Positions 51,128 to 61,600 of a stretch of 64,000 nucleotides of DNA are shown piece by piece. A program made the translations under genes and the position numbers. The notes under the pieces are model-generated. The model was not told where the DNA came from. It saw nothing but the letters and a program-made list of their open reading frames with translations, and did not search any database. The number at the start of each line of letters is the position of its first letter. Positions within the stretch are counted from its first letter, which is position 1. Source of the DNA: DASXRA01 sp036506155 (GTDB lineage: Bacteria > Actinomycetota > Actinomycetes > Mycobacteriales > Jatrophihabitantaceae); NCBI GenBank assembly GCA_036506155.1, contig DASXSF010000082.1:1-64000 (forward strand), in the 5' to 3' direction.

Positions 51128-51966
51128 TATGCCGCCGCCGGGGCGGGCGCGACCCCAAAGCACAGGGCCACCCCATACCACCGGCGCTCAGGCCTTCGTG
51201 GCATACGTGCTGTCGCCGCGGGCGTCGAGGTCCTCGTCGCGAGCGGATTCCAGTGGCCATCCGTCTGAGTTTTACGTCATTGATGAGCGCGGAACCGCTC
51301 ATCGATGGGTTGTCCATTACTCGGAACGCGGGCAAGAAACCCCGCTGAGCGAGTACGCGTCCCGAGGCACGACTCGCGACTCCAGGATCTGCCCGAGCCT
51401 GACGACATCGAGGCGTCCGCCAACTTTGACCACGAGGCGATGCTGCTTGCGAACGACCGGATCTGCCGCCGGACAGATCGGTTGAGCGCCCTTGGCGTGA
51501 GTCGGGTTCAAGATCGGACTGCGCAAAGTCCTTGACGCACGACAACGCAAGGGTCGACTAGCGCGTGGCCGAGCTTGAGCACCGTAGCGAAGACCTCGTC
51601 GGGTTGGTCGGCGTGCGGAAACTCGATCCCAACCCCGACGAGGTCTTCACATACGTACCTAGATCAACTCAGGCGAGTTACGGACATGACCTCCGGCAAC
51701 CGGCTCTTAGAGGTTCCGTCGTTGGAGGCGAGCACACTGTCGGAGGGACGTGGCGGAGAGCGTCCCAGCCCCCCAGGACAGCACCGCCCCGCCACGTCTC
51801 CTTGACGGAGATCGAGGGCCGTGCGCAGATACGTCGATCTCGAATCACGACAACAATCGAGCGCCAAGTGCCGACTTGCTTGCGATAACCGAATCTGCGG
51901 CGTGCTGAGCGCGATCCTGCCGATGAGCGCGATGTCATTGTCCTACCGCACCGCTAGCGTCGAGGC
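51128..51966. other. Gene-free stretch of about 840 bp
   Basis: Overlapping short frames exist on both strands but none carries a recognisable family or a supported start. Stretches such as FEDLVGVGIEF-like readings on the minus strand are too short to assign. I see no repeat, hairpin or RNA gene. Confidence 0.4.
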
Positions 51967-52752
51967 ATGGCTGAGGGATCGTTCGACTACGACGCTCCGG
52001 GTCGGTTGACTCGATTGACCGGGCCACGGTTGGCGGCCTGCGAAGACTTGCCGTCAGACCCGGTGGCGATCTGCAGCGTGGTCCAATCGTTGGTCATCGA
52101 GCCGCGTGATGCAGTCGCTGCCGGGATCGCCGACGTCCTTCTCGGTCTGAACCCGGCACCGCTGAGCGTTCTCCGCGAGCCAGCCGAGCGAGTCGTCGGC
52201 ACCTGCCGTCAGTACGCAACGCTCGCGTGCGGCCTGATGCGGGCCAAGGCCATCCCAGCCCGGGCACGCTGCGGCTTCGCGACCTACTTCGTCGCGGACA
52301 AGAGTGTGGATCATTGGATCGTTGAATACCGTCCGGTAGCGACTGACCGTTGGACTCGTGTCGACACAGAGCTACTCGGCACGACGCGCCACGTATCTGA
52401 TCCGACTGACCTGGCTGAGGGGGCATTTCTCACGGGAGGCGAAGCCTGGCAGCTTTGGCGTGACGGGCGCGTAGATCCGGACACGTTCGGCGTGGTTGGT
52501 ACCGATCATGCTTGGGGAATTGGTGAGATTCGTGGCAACGCGATACGTGACCTTGCCGCCCTGCACCGTCTGGAGATGTTGCCCTGGGACGAGTGGGGCC
52601 GGATGGACGACTCCTATCAGGGTCGCACCGGGCCTGACTACGACGAACTCATTGACCGCGTCGCGTCAGCATGTGCCAGCGACAACGAGGAACTGCTCGC
52701 CGCGACCTACCGTGAACAAGATCTGGCCGTTTCCCCATCAATGATTGGCTGA
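51967..52752 (+). CDS. Transglutaminase-like superfamily protein
   Basis: A 261-residue cytoplasmic protein. VGTCRQYATLACGLMRAKAIPARARCGF contains the nucleophile Cys80, DHWIVEY the His116 and WTRVDTE the Asp133, which complete the transglutaminase/peptidase-like Cys-His-Asp triad. There is no signal peptide. Bacterial members act as proteases, deamidases or amide-bond enzymes; the role here is unknown. It converges with the amidohydrolase gene, whose stop is 9 bp away. Confidence 0.85.
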   Translation: MAEGSFDYDAPGRLTRLTGPRLAACEDLPSDPVAICSVVQSLVIEPRDAVAAGIADVLLGLNPAPLSVLREPAERVVGTCRQYATLACGLMRAKAIPARARCGFATYFVADKSVDHWIVEYRPVATDRWTRVDTELLGTTRHVSDPTDLAEGAFLTGGEAWQLWRDGRVDPDTFGVVGTDHAWGIGEIRGNAIRDLAALHRLEMLPWDEWGRMDDSYQGRTGPDYDELIDRVASACASDNEELLAATYREQDLAVSPSMIG

Positions 52753-52761
52753 CGCCGCTTC

Positions 52762-53970
52762 TCACGTGGTGATTGGCAGGCCCTGTAGCAGTACGGCATG
52801 CGGCCGGTGCAGCGCGGTTATGTCGGTCTCGAGTTCGCCGTCCACAACGAGCAGGTCCGCGTGCTGACCGAGAGCGAGTCGGCCTTTGGTGGCTTCGACG
52901 CCGCATGCCGTTGCGGCTCGTGAGGTCGCCGTCGCCAAGGCCTCCGCCGCGGACAGTCCCGCGGTGACCAGCTCGCCCACAGCGTGCGGAAGTGTTCCGT
53001 GCCGTTTGGCCGGGCCGATGCCGGAGTCGACCCCGGACACCAAGCGCACGCCTGCCTGGTGCAAACGGCCGACGAAGTCCCGCCTGTCCTTCAGCATCTG
53101 TTGAGCGGTCAGGCCCGTCCGGTCCAGCATCGCCTCGAGCGCCGGCGGCAGCCGGTTCATCAGACGCGGGTCCACGCCGATGGTGGGGCAGACCGCGATC
53201 TGGCTGCGTGCGAGGGCCGCCAGTGTCTGGTCGCTGACCTGCCCGAAGCCGCGGTCGGTGACGCAGCTGCAGTGTTCGATGCCGTCGACTCCGACTGCGA
53301 TCGCCTGCTCCACGGCGGGAGTGCCGTGCGCGTGCGCGGTGACCGGCAGACCAGCCTGGTGCGCGCGATCCACGATGAAGCGAAACTCGGTCGTCGTGAA
53401 TTGGGTGCGCATCACGTCGCTGCCGGGAGTGTTGACACCTCCCGAGGCCATCACCTTGACGACGTCGACATCTCGCTGCGCCCGTTCGGTGACCGCCCGG
53501 ATGATCTCGGCGGTCCCCGAGACTTCGCCACCCAGGAAGTGGCAGTGCCCTGCGATGCCGGTCAGCGGCGGCCCTGACGCGACGATGGTGGGCTCGATCG
53601 CGCGGCTGGCCGATTGCCTGCCCCGACGCTCGACGACGCAAAAGCGCCGGTCGCCCAGGTCACGCACGGTGGTCACGCCCGCAGACAGCTGCTCGCGCAG
53701 CGCGCGGGTGATGACCTCGTCGATCTGCTCGTCGGAGTAGCCGGCCACCCGATCCAATGCCGAGACTCCGCTGTCGGTGACCAGGTGCGTGTGCGCCTCG
53801 ATCAGGCCGGGCAACAGCGTCCCGTCGTGGCTGGTCACTGGGCAGCCATAAGGAAGCTGAAAACCGTACGGCTCAACGCCGATGATCAAGCCATCCTCTA
53901 TGAGCACCGTCACGCCGCCGCGTCGAAACGCCTCGCCGTCGAAGGCGTGGATCGCCCGGATCGCGTGCAC
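52762..53970 (-). CDS. Imidazolonepropionase/prolidase-like amidohydrolase
   Basis: A 402-residue amidohydrolase-superfamily TIM barrel. LLPGLIEAHTHLV gives the HxH metal ligands, VDVVKVMASGGVN contains the bridging Lys, VTAHAHGTPAVEQAIAVGVDGIEHC supplies two His, and RLVSGVDSGIG the final Asp. A small N-terminal beta part (VTVLIEDGLIIGVEPYG) and the C-terminal LALGQHADLLVVDGE are typical of this subfamily, which hydrolyses cyclic amides or dipeptides. Substrate unknown. The gene stands alone and converges with the transglutaminase-like gene. Confidence 0.87.
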   Translation of the reverse strand: MHAIRAIHAFDGEAFRRGGVTVLIEDGLIIGVEPYGFQLPYGCPVTSHDGTLLPGLIEAHTHLVTDSGVSALDRVAGYSDEQIDEVITRALREQLSAGVTTVRDLGDRRFCVVERRGRQSASRAIEPTIVASGPPLTGIAGHCHFLGGEVSGTAEIIRAVTERAQRDVDVVKVMASGGVNTPGSDVMRTQFTTTEFRFIVDRAHQAGLPVTAHAHGTPAVEQAIAVGVDGIEHCSCVTDRGFGQVSDQTLAALARSQIAVCPTIGVDPRLMNRLPPALEAMLDRTGLTAQQMLKDRRDFVGRLHQAGVRLVSGVDSGIGPAKRHGTLPHAVGELVTAGLSAAEALATATSRAATACGVEATKGRLALGQHADLLVVDGELETDITALHRPHAVLLQGLPITT

Positions 53971-54653
53971 GCCGCCGTCCTACCCGACCGCCGCCGACCA
54001 CACAACCACGCGAGCCGACCACCCCGCGGTGCCGCGGACCTCGGCTCGGTCGAACGCGCACACACCAGCGCCCACCTGAGAACCAGAAACGGCGGCCCTG
54101 ATCGGCCAATCCCAAAGCACGGACATGGCACGCGGTCAGCGCGCATGCCGAGAGCCGGAAATGATGTCGCGTTGCCACGACAATCGATGGGTGGATTAAT
54201 CGGCCGCCCGATCCTGCGCCTGACGCGGGCGCTGCCGCCTGGATCGGCCGCGGATGGTCGAGCAGTTCGGAGCCGTGTGTCGAACGATCCCGGCCGGGTT
54301 CGATGCGTACGCGCGGATTTTCCATCCGGCCGATCCGGGCAGGGTGACTCACGTGCGGTGGGCTGAGCGGTGGCTGACGCGAATGGCCGGATCATGCATG
54401 CGTTAGCTCAGTTCGAACGGATTACCACGCCTGCGCCTGGTCATCGGGTACCGACCGCCCGTCAAGATGTTCAAGCTCCGACGACCGGTGACAGTCTCCA
54501 CCGCCGTTGAGGAAGCAGCCTAAAAGATCTTCATCCACGGGTTTGACTATTTTTCATGAGATTTGGGTAGGACAATCCGGTGAGGTCCGGCCCGGGTCGA
54601 GAGCGCGGCGCCGAAGCCTGTCCGGGAACGGGCGAAGTCAAGGAGGATGACCG
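53971..54653. other. Gene-poor stretch of about 680 bp
   Basis: Only the short remnant at 54254-54406 is recognisable. The remainder upstream of the GH30 gene holds no supported gene. A purine-rich AAGGAGGATG just before 54654 is the ribosome site for the GH30 gene. Confidence 0.4.
54254..54406 (+). pseudogene. Short remnant of an actinobacterial hypothetical protein
   Basis: A 50-codon frame reads CRTIPAGFDAYARIFHPADP and VRWAERW. This resembles the start of a common actinobacterial protein family of unknown function (GFDAYARIxHPA...VRWAEVA). It ends after 50 residues, so it is truncated. Confidence 0.45.
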
Positions 54654-56882
54654 ATGACACGACGATGGTTCTGCATCGCACTCGCCGCCGTGCTGCCCAC
54701 GGTTGCACTGTCCGGGGGTACGGCATTCGCAGCAGCAGACCAATCGGCCGGGGTCTCGGTGGTCGTCACCGACCTCGGCGCCCAGAAATACCTGGCCCCG
54801 CAGCCGGGCATGTCGTGGCAGCGCGGTTCGGCACCGGCCGGACCGACGATCACCGTCGACACGACACGCCGGTATCAGGAGATCACCGGCTTCGGGGCGT
54901 CCTTCACCGACTCGTCGGCATGGCTCATCGGCACCAAACTGGACGCGAGCCAGCGCGACGCGGTGATGCGTGATCTGTTCAGCGATCAGGGCATCGGGCT
55001 CAGTTTCCTGCGCCAGCCGATGGGCGCCAGTGACTTTGCGGTGAAGGGCAACTACTCCTACGACGACATGCCGCCGGGCAAGACCGACCCCACGCTGGCG
55101 CATTTCTCCATCGACCACGACCGGGCATACATCATCCCGCTGCTGCTGCAGGCACGGCAGATCAACCCACAGCTCACCGTGATGGCGACGCCGTGGAGCC
55201 CTCCGGGGTGGATGAAGACCAGCGACTCGATGATCGGCGGCACCCTGCGCCCGGAGGCGTACCAGCCGCTCGCCGAGTACTTCGCCAAGTTCATCGAGGA
55301 CTACGCGGCGGCCGGCGTACCGATCCGCTACATCACGCCGCAGAACGAGCCGCTGTTTATACCGGGCGGATATCCGGGCATGTTTCTCAGCGCGACACAG
55401 GCGGATGACCTGATCAAGAACCACCTCGGCCCCACGCTGCGCGCCCACCATCTACCGACCGGGATCCTGGCGTACGACCACAATTGGGACGCCATCAGCT
55501 ACCCGGAGACCATGTACGCCGACCCCGACGCGGCCGGCTACGTCGCCGGTACCGCCTGGCACTGCTACGGCGGCGACGTGATCACGCAGGCGGTGTCGCA
55601 CAACAACTACCCCAACAAGCCGGCCTTCCACACGGAGTGCTCGGGCGGTGAATGGGAGGGCGACTCCCAGGCGGGCTTCGCCGCCGCGCTGGGCCTGGTC
55701 ATCGACACCACCCGCACCTGGGCCAAGGGGACCATCCGCTGGAACATGGCGCTGGACGAGAACAACGGGCCGACCAACGGCGGCTGCGACACCTGCCGCG
55801 GCGTGGTGACGGTCACCAAGGGCGCGAACGGCAAGTGGACGTACAGCAAGACGGTCGACTACTGGGGCCTCGGCCAGGTGAGCAAGTACGTGCACCCGGG
55901 CGCTCGGCGCGTCGCGTCCAACTCCTTCGGCAACGGCGACGTGAAGGATGTCGCCTTCGTCAACCCCGACGGAGGCAACGTGCTGGTCGCCTTCAACACC
56001 GGAACCAGCCCCCGAACCTTCGGAGTGCAGTGGGGTAACCGCTGGCTGCGGTACACCCTTGCGGGCGGCGCCGCGGCCACGTTCACCTGGACGGGAACTC
56101 CGCTGGGCAGCACCGACCCGGCCGCGATCGGATCGGTGGACGTACCGTTCACCAACCCGGACGGCAGCCAGGCGCTGATCACGTTCGACGCCAGCATGCT
56201 GGCCGGGGTGGCCCAGGCCCGGGTCGGCAACCAGTGGCTCGGCTACACCCTGCCGACCGGCGCGTCGCTGTCCCCGAGCACCACCGAGGTACAGCTGCCT
56301 CGTACCGGGTGGACGGTGTCGGCGTCGGCGAGCAGCCCGGACGACCCGGTCGGCAACGCGATCGACGGGAACCCGGTGACCCGCTGGAGCACCGGCCACG
56401 GTCAGCAGCCGGGTGACTGGTTCCAGGTCGACCTCGGCTCGCGGCAGACGTTCGACCGGATCGTGCTGGACACCACCGGAAGCCCCGGCGACGGCGTGGT
56501 CCGGTATGAGGTGCAGATCTCCGACGACGGGACGACGTGGAGCGCGCCGATCGCCACCGGGCCGGGCTCTACGGTGACGACCATCCAGGTCCCGCCGGCC
56601 ACCGGCCGCTTCATCCGGGTGACCGATCAGGGCAGTTCCGGCAGCTGGTGGTCGATTCACGAGCTGACGGTGCAGGCGCCCGGCGAGCCGGCCCCCGCCG
56701 CCGGTCAGAGCGGCGATGTGCAGCGCCGCACGGCGCAGCTGCCCGACGGCACCCAGTTGAACGTCGTGTACAACTCAAGAAAGCAGCTGGCGACGTTCGA
56801 CGTGGTCTGGGGTTCTGCGACCTATACGTACCGGTTGCCGGTCGGCGCGGCCGCGATCTTCACAACCCGTTCGGTGGCATAA
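54654..56882 (+). CDS. Secreted GH30 glycoside hydrolase with CBM32/F5-8C domain
   Basis: A 742-residue exported enzyme with a signal peptide (about 1-27). The GH30 (glucosylceramidase-type) catalytic barrel spans about 65-440. TPQNEPLF contains the acid/base Glu232 and HTECSGGEW the nucleophile Glu328. A beta-sandwich follows (KYVHPGARRVASNS, FVNPDGGNVLVAFNTG), with a second copy of the FTNPDGSQALITFD type. A discoidin/F5-8C carbohydrate-binding domain (about 560-680) includes VGNAIDGNPVTRWSTG and DWFQVDLGSRQTFDRIVLD. It should hydrolyse beta-linked glucans, xylans or glycolipids outside the cell. The ribosome site AGGAGG precedes ATG 54654. Confidence 0.9.
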   Translation: MTRRWFCIALAAVLPTVALSGGTAFAAADQSAGVSVVVTDLGAQKYLAPQPGMSWQRGSAPAGPTITVDTTRRYQEITGFGASFTDSSAWLIGTKLDASQRDAVMRDLFSDQGIGLSFLRQPMGASDFAVKGNYSYDDMPPGKTDPTLAHFSIDHDRAYIIPLLLQARQINPQLTVMATPWSPPGWMKTSDSMIGGTLRPEAYQPLAEYFAKFIEDYAAAGVPIRYITPQNEPLFIPGGYPGMFLSATQADDLIKNHLGPTLRAHHLPTGILAYDHNWDAISYPETMYADPDAAGYVAGTAWHCYGGDVITQAVSHNNYPNKPAFHTECSGGEWEGDSQAGFAAALGLVIDTTRTWAKGTIRWNMALDENNGPTNGGCDTCRGVVTVTKGANGKWTYSKTVDYWGLGQVSKYVHPGARRVASNSFGNGDVKDVAFVNPDGGNVLVAFNTGTSPRTFGVQWGNRWLRYTLAGGAAATFTWTGTPLGSTDPAAIGSVDVPFTNPDGSQALITFDASMLAGVAQARVGNQWLGYTLPTGASLSPSTTEVQLPRTGWTVSASASSPDDPVGNAIDGNPVTRWSTGHGQQPGDWFQVDLGSRQTFDRIVLDTTGSPGDGVVRYEVQISDDGTTWSAPIATGPGSTVTTIQVPPATGRFIRVTDQGSSGSWWSIHELTVQAPGEPAPAAGQSGDVQRRTAQLPDGTQLNVVYNSRKQLATFDVVWGSATYTYRLPVGAAAIFTTRSVA

Positions 56883-57025
56883 CGGGGAGGATGAACCGGA
56901 CATATTACCCCCGGCGCCTGGTTCCGGACCTGAACGGGCCGGTTTCAAGGTTTGCGAAGTCGAATAACGCCGAGCGCCGCACCCGATCTGTTGACTACGG
57001 CGAGGGAGAGCCTTAGGCGATCACT

Positions 57026-57640
57026 GTGGCCGTCAGACTGGCCGAGCAGGGTCGCCTCGCGGAGGCGGCCGATGCCGCAATGGCGGCGCTCATGGCCATG
57101 ACCGATCAAGATCACTGGAGCGAGGTCGAGTGCCGCAACACGCTGGGGAGTGTGATGTCGCACCTGGGGCGGCACCGTGACGCCGTCGACGAGCACACCC
57201 GTGCGCTCGACCTGATCGGCGGTGCCGACCACGCCGCACCTGCAGTAGTCGCTCTGATCGGTTTGAGCGAGGCATACCGCGTTCTCGGCGAGACGCGGGA
57301 AGCGGCGGCCTGCGCCAGTGAGGCATTGCAGACCAGCACCGCCGTCGGGTATCGAATGCTCGACGGCCAGGCGCATGTCGCCGCGGCACAGGTCGCACTC
57401 GTCGAGGGCCGGGCGGCCGCCGCGGCGACCCATGCCCGGCAGGCCATCGAGATTCACCATGCCATCGGACACCGCCTCGGAGAGGCACGCGCAAAGGTCG
57501 TGCTAGGGCATGCCGACTCGTGCGAGCGCACTAAGCACTGGCAGCACGCGTTCGCGATCTTCGAGCAATGCGGCGCCAAGCGCGAGGCGACCGCCACGAT
57601 CGGCCTGCTCCGGGACAGCACCGCTGAGGCGTTGGACTAG
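57026..57640 (+). CDS. TPR-repeat protein resembling the C-terminus of SARP/AfsR regulators
   Basis: A 204-residue all-helical protein with tandem tetratricopeptide-like units: RLAEQGRLAEAADAAMAAL, ECRNTLGSVMSHLGRHRDAVDEHTRAL, VALIGLSEAYRVLGETREAAA, and AHVAAAQVALVEGRAAAAA. This matches the C-terminal TPR part of AfsR/DnrI-type regulators. The DNA-binding and ATPase parts are absent, so it is either a stand-alone adaptor or a truncated gene. GTG 57026 lacks a strong ribosome site. Confidence 0.5.
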   Translation: MAVRLAEQGRLAEAADAAMAALMAMTDQDHWSEVECRNTLGSVMSHLGRHRDAVDEHTRALDLIGGADHAAPAVVALIGLSEAYRVLGETREAAACASEALQTSTAVGYRMLDGQAHVAAAQVALVEGRAAAAATHARQAIEIHHAIGHRLGEARAKVVLGHADSCERTKHWQHAFAIFEQCGAKREATATIGLLRDSTAEALD

Positions 57641-57671
57641 TTCGCCGGATCGCGCCGGCCGCGGCCATCTC

Positions 57672-57875
57672 GTGGCGGGCGGGCCGTTGCAGCCGCGCGC
57701 GCAACGGGTTGACCGCGATGGGGTCACCGACATCGAGTTGGATCGGATCGACGTCGGTGGGTACGCGCTTGTCTCCGCAGACTCGATCGACTTGGCGACC
57801 GCGATAGCCGCGACCGCGCCACACACAGCGCTGGGCGGCAGCACGATCGTCCGGCCCGTGCTGGCGCGGCGCTGA
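57672..57875 (+). pseudogene. C-terminal fragment of a YCII-domain (DGPF) protein
   Basis: A 67-codon frame includes GGYALVSADSIDLATAIAA and GGSTIVRPVLARR, which match the end of actinobacterial YCII/DGPF proteins. The N-terminal half is missing. Confidence 0.45.
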
Positions 57876-57914
57876 CGTGCCCGACTAGGCGCGGTGCGCG
57901 CGGGGCGACAGGCT

Positions 57915-58661
57915 TCAGATGCCGAGTGCCTCGATGACGAGCCGGGCGGCTGCGGCGCCCGAGTACTGCTGTTGACCGGTGATCAGGTTTCCGTCCCGAA
58001 TGGCATGCGGCCAGAAGCGGCCGCCGACGATGAAGTTCGTCCCGGACAGCGCCTTGGCCTCATCCTCGATCCGGAACGGCTGGATCTTTTGCCCGACGTA
58101 GTTGTCTGCGAAGTCTTCCTCGACGTTCGCGAAGCCGGTCCAGGTCTTGCCATTGACGAGCAACTGTCCGTCGCTCAGGCGAGCCTTCAGGAGCACGCAC
58201 GTCGCGTGGCAGATGATCGCTGTGATCTTTCCGGCTTCGTAACTGTCGCGGACCAGGTCGTGCACCCGTTCGTCGCGGAAGAAGGTGTACATCGGGCCCT
58301 GGCCGCCGACCAGCAGGACCGCGTCGTATCCGCTGAGATCGACATCCGCGATTGCCCTGGTCGACTCGATCAGGACGGCATGGTGCGGCGAGTTGATGAA
58401 ACCGAGACTGAGCAGGTCGTCGGCCGAGTAGCCGCTCGGGTCACGCGGATCGCTCCACGCGTCTGCCCGCAACGCGCCGCCGTCGGGGCTCACGATGTCG
58501 ACCACGTACCCGTGTTCGATGAACTCCCAGTACGGGTGTGTCAGCTCAGCCCACCAGAATCCGATCGGAAATCCCGTCTGCTCGGATGTCGCGGGGTTGG
58601 ACGCGACGATCAGAACGCGCTTGGGATGGTCTGGGTCTCGAACACTGATTTGGCCGCTCAT
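57915..58661 (-). CDS. DJ-1/PfpI-family protein
   Basis: A 248-residue class I glutamine-amidotransferase-like protein. The nucleophile elbow is ITAIICHATCVLL, with the Cys of CHATC as the likely catalytic residue. YDAVLLVGGQGPMYTFF and a C-terminal LITGQQQYSGAAAARLVIEALG are family features. Members serve as chaperones, glyoxalases, hydrolases or stress proteins. ATG 58661 is chosen because the reading before it is short and starts with TTG. It lies 37 bp downstream of the 1094-residue fusion gene on the same strand and is probably co-transcribed. Confidence 0.85.
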   Translation of the reverse strand: MSGQISVRDPDHPKRVLIVASNPATSEQTGFPIGFWWAELTHPYWEFIEHGYVVDIVSPDGGALRADAWSDPRDPSGYSADDLLSLGFINSPHHAVLIESTRAIADVDLSGYDAVLLVGGQGPMYTFFRDERVHDLVRDSYEAGKITAIICHATCVLLKARLSDGQLLVNGKTWTGFANVEEDFADNYVGQKIQPFRIEDEAKALSGTNFIVGGRFWPHAIRDGNLITGQQQYSGAAAARLVIEALGI

Positions 58662-58698
58662 GCGCAACCACCCCTCTCCGGCTAACTGAATTCCCGAT

Positions 58699-61600
58699 CT
58701 ACTCCGCCGCGCCGGTCGTTATCCAGCGCTCGAAGGTCTGCAGCTTCGGCTGATCCCATGGACCGTCACAGGGCATCGAACCGCTCTGCAGTCGCTCGAG
58801 GATGATCTGTGCATTGGACTTCACTTCGTCGTAGTTCCACAGGTCGAACGCGAAACTCATCGACTGCCGGTCGCGGCTGCGGAAGAGCCCCTTGATGTGG
58901 CGGCTGAAACTCACACTCTCGTCGGGGCCCGGCAGTGCGGTCGCGACCTCGCTGTCTTCTTTCGCGTTCGTGGACGCCCGGGTCATCGGTCGCCCGGCCG
59001 CGCCCCAATCCCACTGCGGCACTGGGGACTCCTGCCGTTCGGCCGCGCCAGCCGACGCGTCCGCAGGCGTCCGGGAGTCCCACTCGAGGAAGGACGCGAA
59101 AGCCGAACGGAATTCGGGATCTGCGGGCAGGCCTGCCTCGTGAGCGGCCTGAAGCATGAGGCTGACCCACCAGGCCCGCGCGGGCTCGGTCAGGTCTGCC
59201 CCGGCGCCCTGTGAGATCAGCCGGTTCGGCGGTCGCCCGTTGCCATAGCGGCGGCTGTCGAGCTTCGGGCCGCCGAACGCCTCCGCCAGCCAGGCAGCCG
59301 CTCGTTCAGGCTGGTCAGGGGGCATGCCCGCAAACAGGGGCGCGAGTTCGGCATCCGCCGGCACGAACTTCTCGTAGAACAGCTCCGCCATCCTGGTGAG
59401 TGCCGGTGTGCCGCCGGCCCATTCGAACAGGCTGGGCTCCCAGCCAGGGCTGGGCATCGGGTCCTTGAACCCCACGTACCAATGCATCCCGCTACAGAAC
59501 GGCTTGTTCAGCGAGTGCCCGCATCGACACAGCGCATAGTGCTCACGCGAGCTTCCCTCGGCTCGCGTCACGTCGGCCCCGTCCTCGTCCGTGAGGCCAA
59601 TGCCGCCGGTGATGCGGTATGGGCCGTCCCTGCTGACTTCGATGCCTGGAACCCGCTTGCTGTGATGGTCCACCGTGGCGCGCGCTTCGACGCCGTCGAC
59701 GGCATAGCTCAGCGCGCCGGACGGGCAGCCCCGGACGGCTCGGATAACGTCGTCCATCCGTCCGCCATTCGGCGTCACGAACGGGTCCGCGTCGGCGTGG
59801 AAAACCGTGGAGAGCTGCTTCGAACAGATACCCGAGTGCTGACAGATACCGCGGTTGTCGAAGATCGTCACCTGCTGACCGGGGTAGGTGTCACGGTGGT
59901 CCGCGACACGTTTCGGATCTTTGGCCCCGCTGAAGCCGATCCGCGCGTGGGTTCCGTCGCAGAACGGCTTGCTGGTTGATTCGCCACACCGGCACAACGC
60001 CATCTGTGGCCTGGCAGGCAGCTCTTCTCCCAACCAGTTGCGTAGATTCTCGGCGTTGGTGACGAGGTACGGCCCGTCGACGGAGACCCGGATGCCGGGT
60101 GCCACCCCCGCCTGCAGCGTCCGCAGCTCGGCTAACCTGCTCGCCGCGTTGTCCGGCCCTCGCGCCGGCGCCAGCCGACACGCCAGGTCCTGAAGTGCCG
60201 CGGTCGCCTCGACCAAACCGGCCGGTGCGTTGGGCGCCGCGCCCAACCGCGTGGCCGCCTTGGTCAGCTCCCACAGCTGACCCGGGAGCGAAGACCCTTT
60301 CGCAGGTGCGTCGGGTTTTCGCGCCTCTGGCCTCGCCTCGCGGCGTTCGCCCACCGGCGGAAGCGATTCGGCCAACGGCCGCAGCACACTGTCGACGAGG
60401 CGCGCAAGTACCTCCGTTCCGACATCCGCCGCCCCGGCAGCCCGGGTGAGCGTGTGCACGTCGGCCACCAGCCTCACCAGCGAACGCGATGCTGCGCCGT
60501 CTGACCGCCGCGAGGATCCGGCCAGATCGCCGGCTCGTACCAGCAGCGCCTCCACCATGGGTCCTGCCGTTGCTGCGGCGGCACCTCTCGCAGGCCGATC
60601 GTCCGCCCACCGGCTGGTGCTGCCCCAATCCGGGAAATGGCCGGCGAGTGAGTCGGCAAGCCCGTTCAAGGCCGGGCCGATCGGTGTCAGCCCTTCGCTC
60701 ACGCGGGATCCATTTCCAGCTCGGACCCGCTCCGAGTACTCGGCCGCCTCGCGCAGCCGCTCCTCCAGCAGCGCCCACGCCGCGGCTCGGTGGGGCATCA
60801 AGTAGTCGGTCTCGTAGAAGAGCTCGAAGCTCGGTCCAGCCGTGCGCCCCGGATACTCGGGGCCCGCCGGAAGCGTCGTGATCAGATCGCCAAGCGGTTT
60901 GATCACCCGGAACATCAGGCCGACAGTCAGATCGGCCAGCGTTGCCAGCTGGGCATCGCTCTCCTCGGTGTGGGCGAAGTAGCGCTCCAGCGCTTGCAGC
61001 AGCACTTCGTAGGCGACGTTGAACAGGTCGGTGCAGTGGGCGGTCACCGGATCGGTGATCAGTGGCACGTCGGCGTGTTCGGCGGGCCGCACGTTGACCG
61101 CGAGCACCGGCCGAACCGGGTCGAAGTCCGGGTTGGCTGCCCGCATCGTCTGGTACTCGTCGAGCATCTTCACGAACTGGCCGAAGTGCGCGTTCTCCCA
61201 ATGCCCGCGCGCCCCTTCGCCCTGCTCCAAGATCTCCTCCACGGCGCGCCGGGCCGACGCCAGATCGGTCACGGCCACCAGCTCCGGCCATCGGAAGTTG
61301 GCCGACGTAGCCTGCGCGCGCGGCGGACCGACGAACAGCCAGCGCTCACCGAACTTCTCCGTCAGATGCGCCAGTCCGTGCTCGATCGACCGGTACAGAT
61401 GGCCTACCGTCGAGAAGTCCTGTAACCGGGGAACAATGTCGTACGCCCGCATCAGCGGCTCCGCCTGGCCTATTGCGGCCAGCCCTTCGGCGTCATCCAT
61501 ATCCATGCCCTCGGGCCGCTCCAGGAACATGAAATGCCGGAGCGCCTGCTCGCCGAACGGCAGCAACGCCAGCTGCACCCCGGCCGGATAATGATTGGCG

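Noticed and set aside
55452..56660. A 402-codon minus-strand frame opposite the GH30 gene
   Set aside because: Antisense shadow of a gene with catalytic residues and domain structure.
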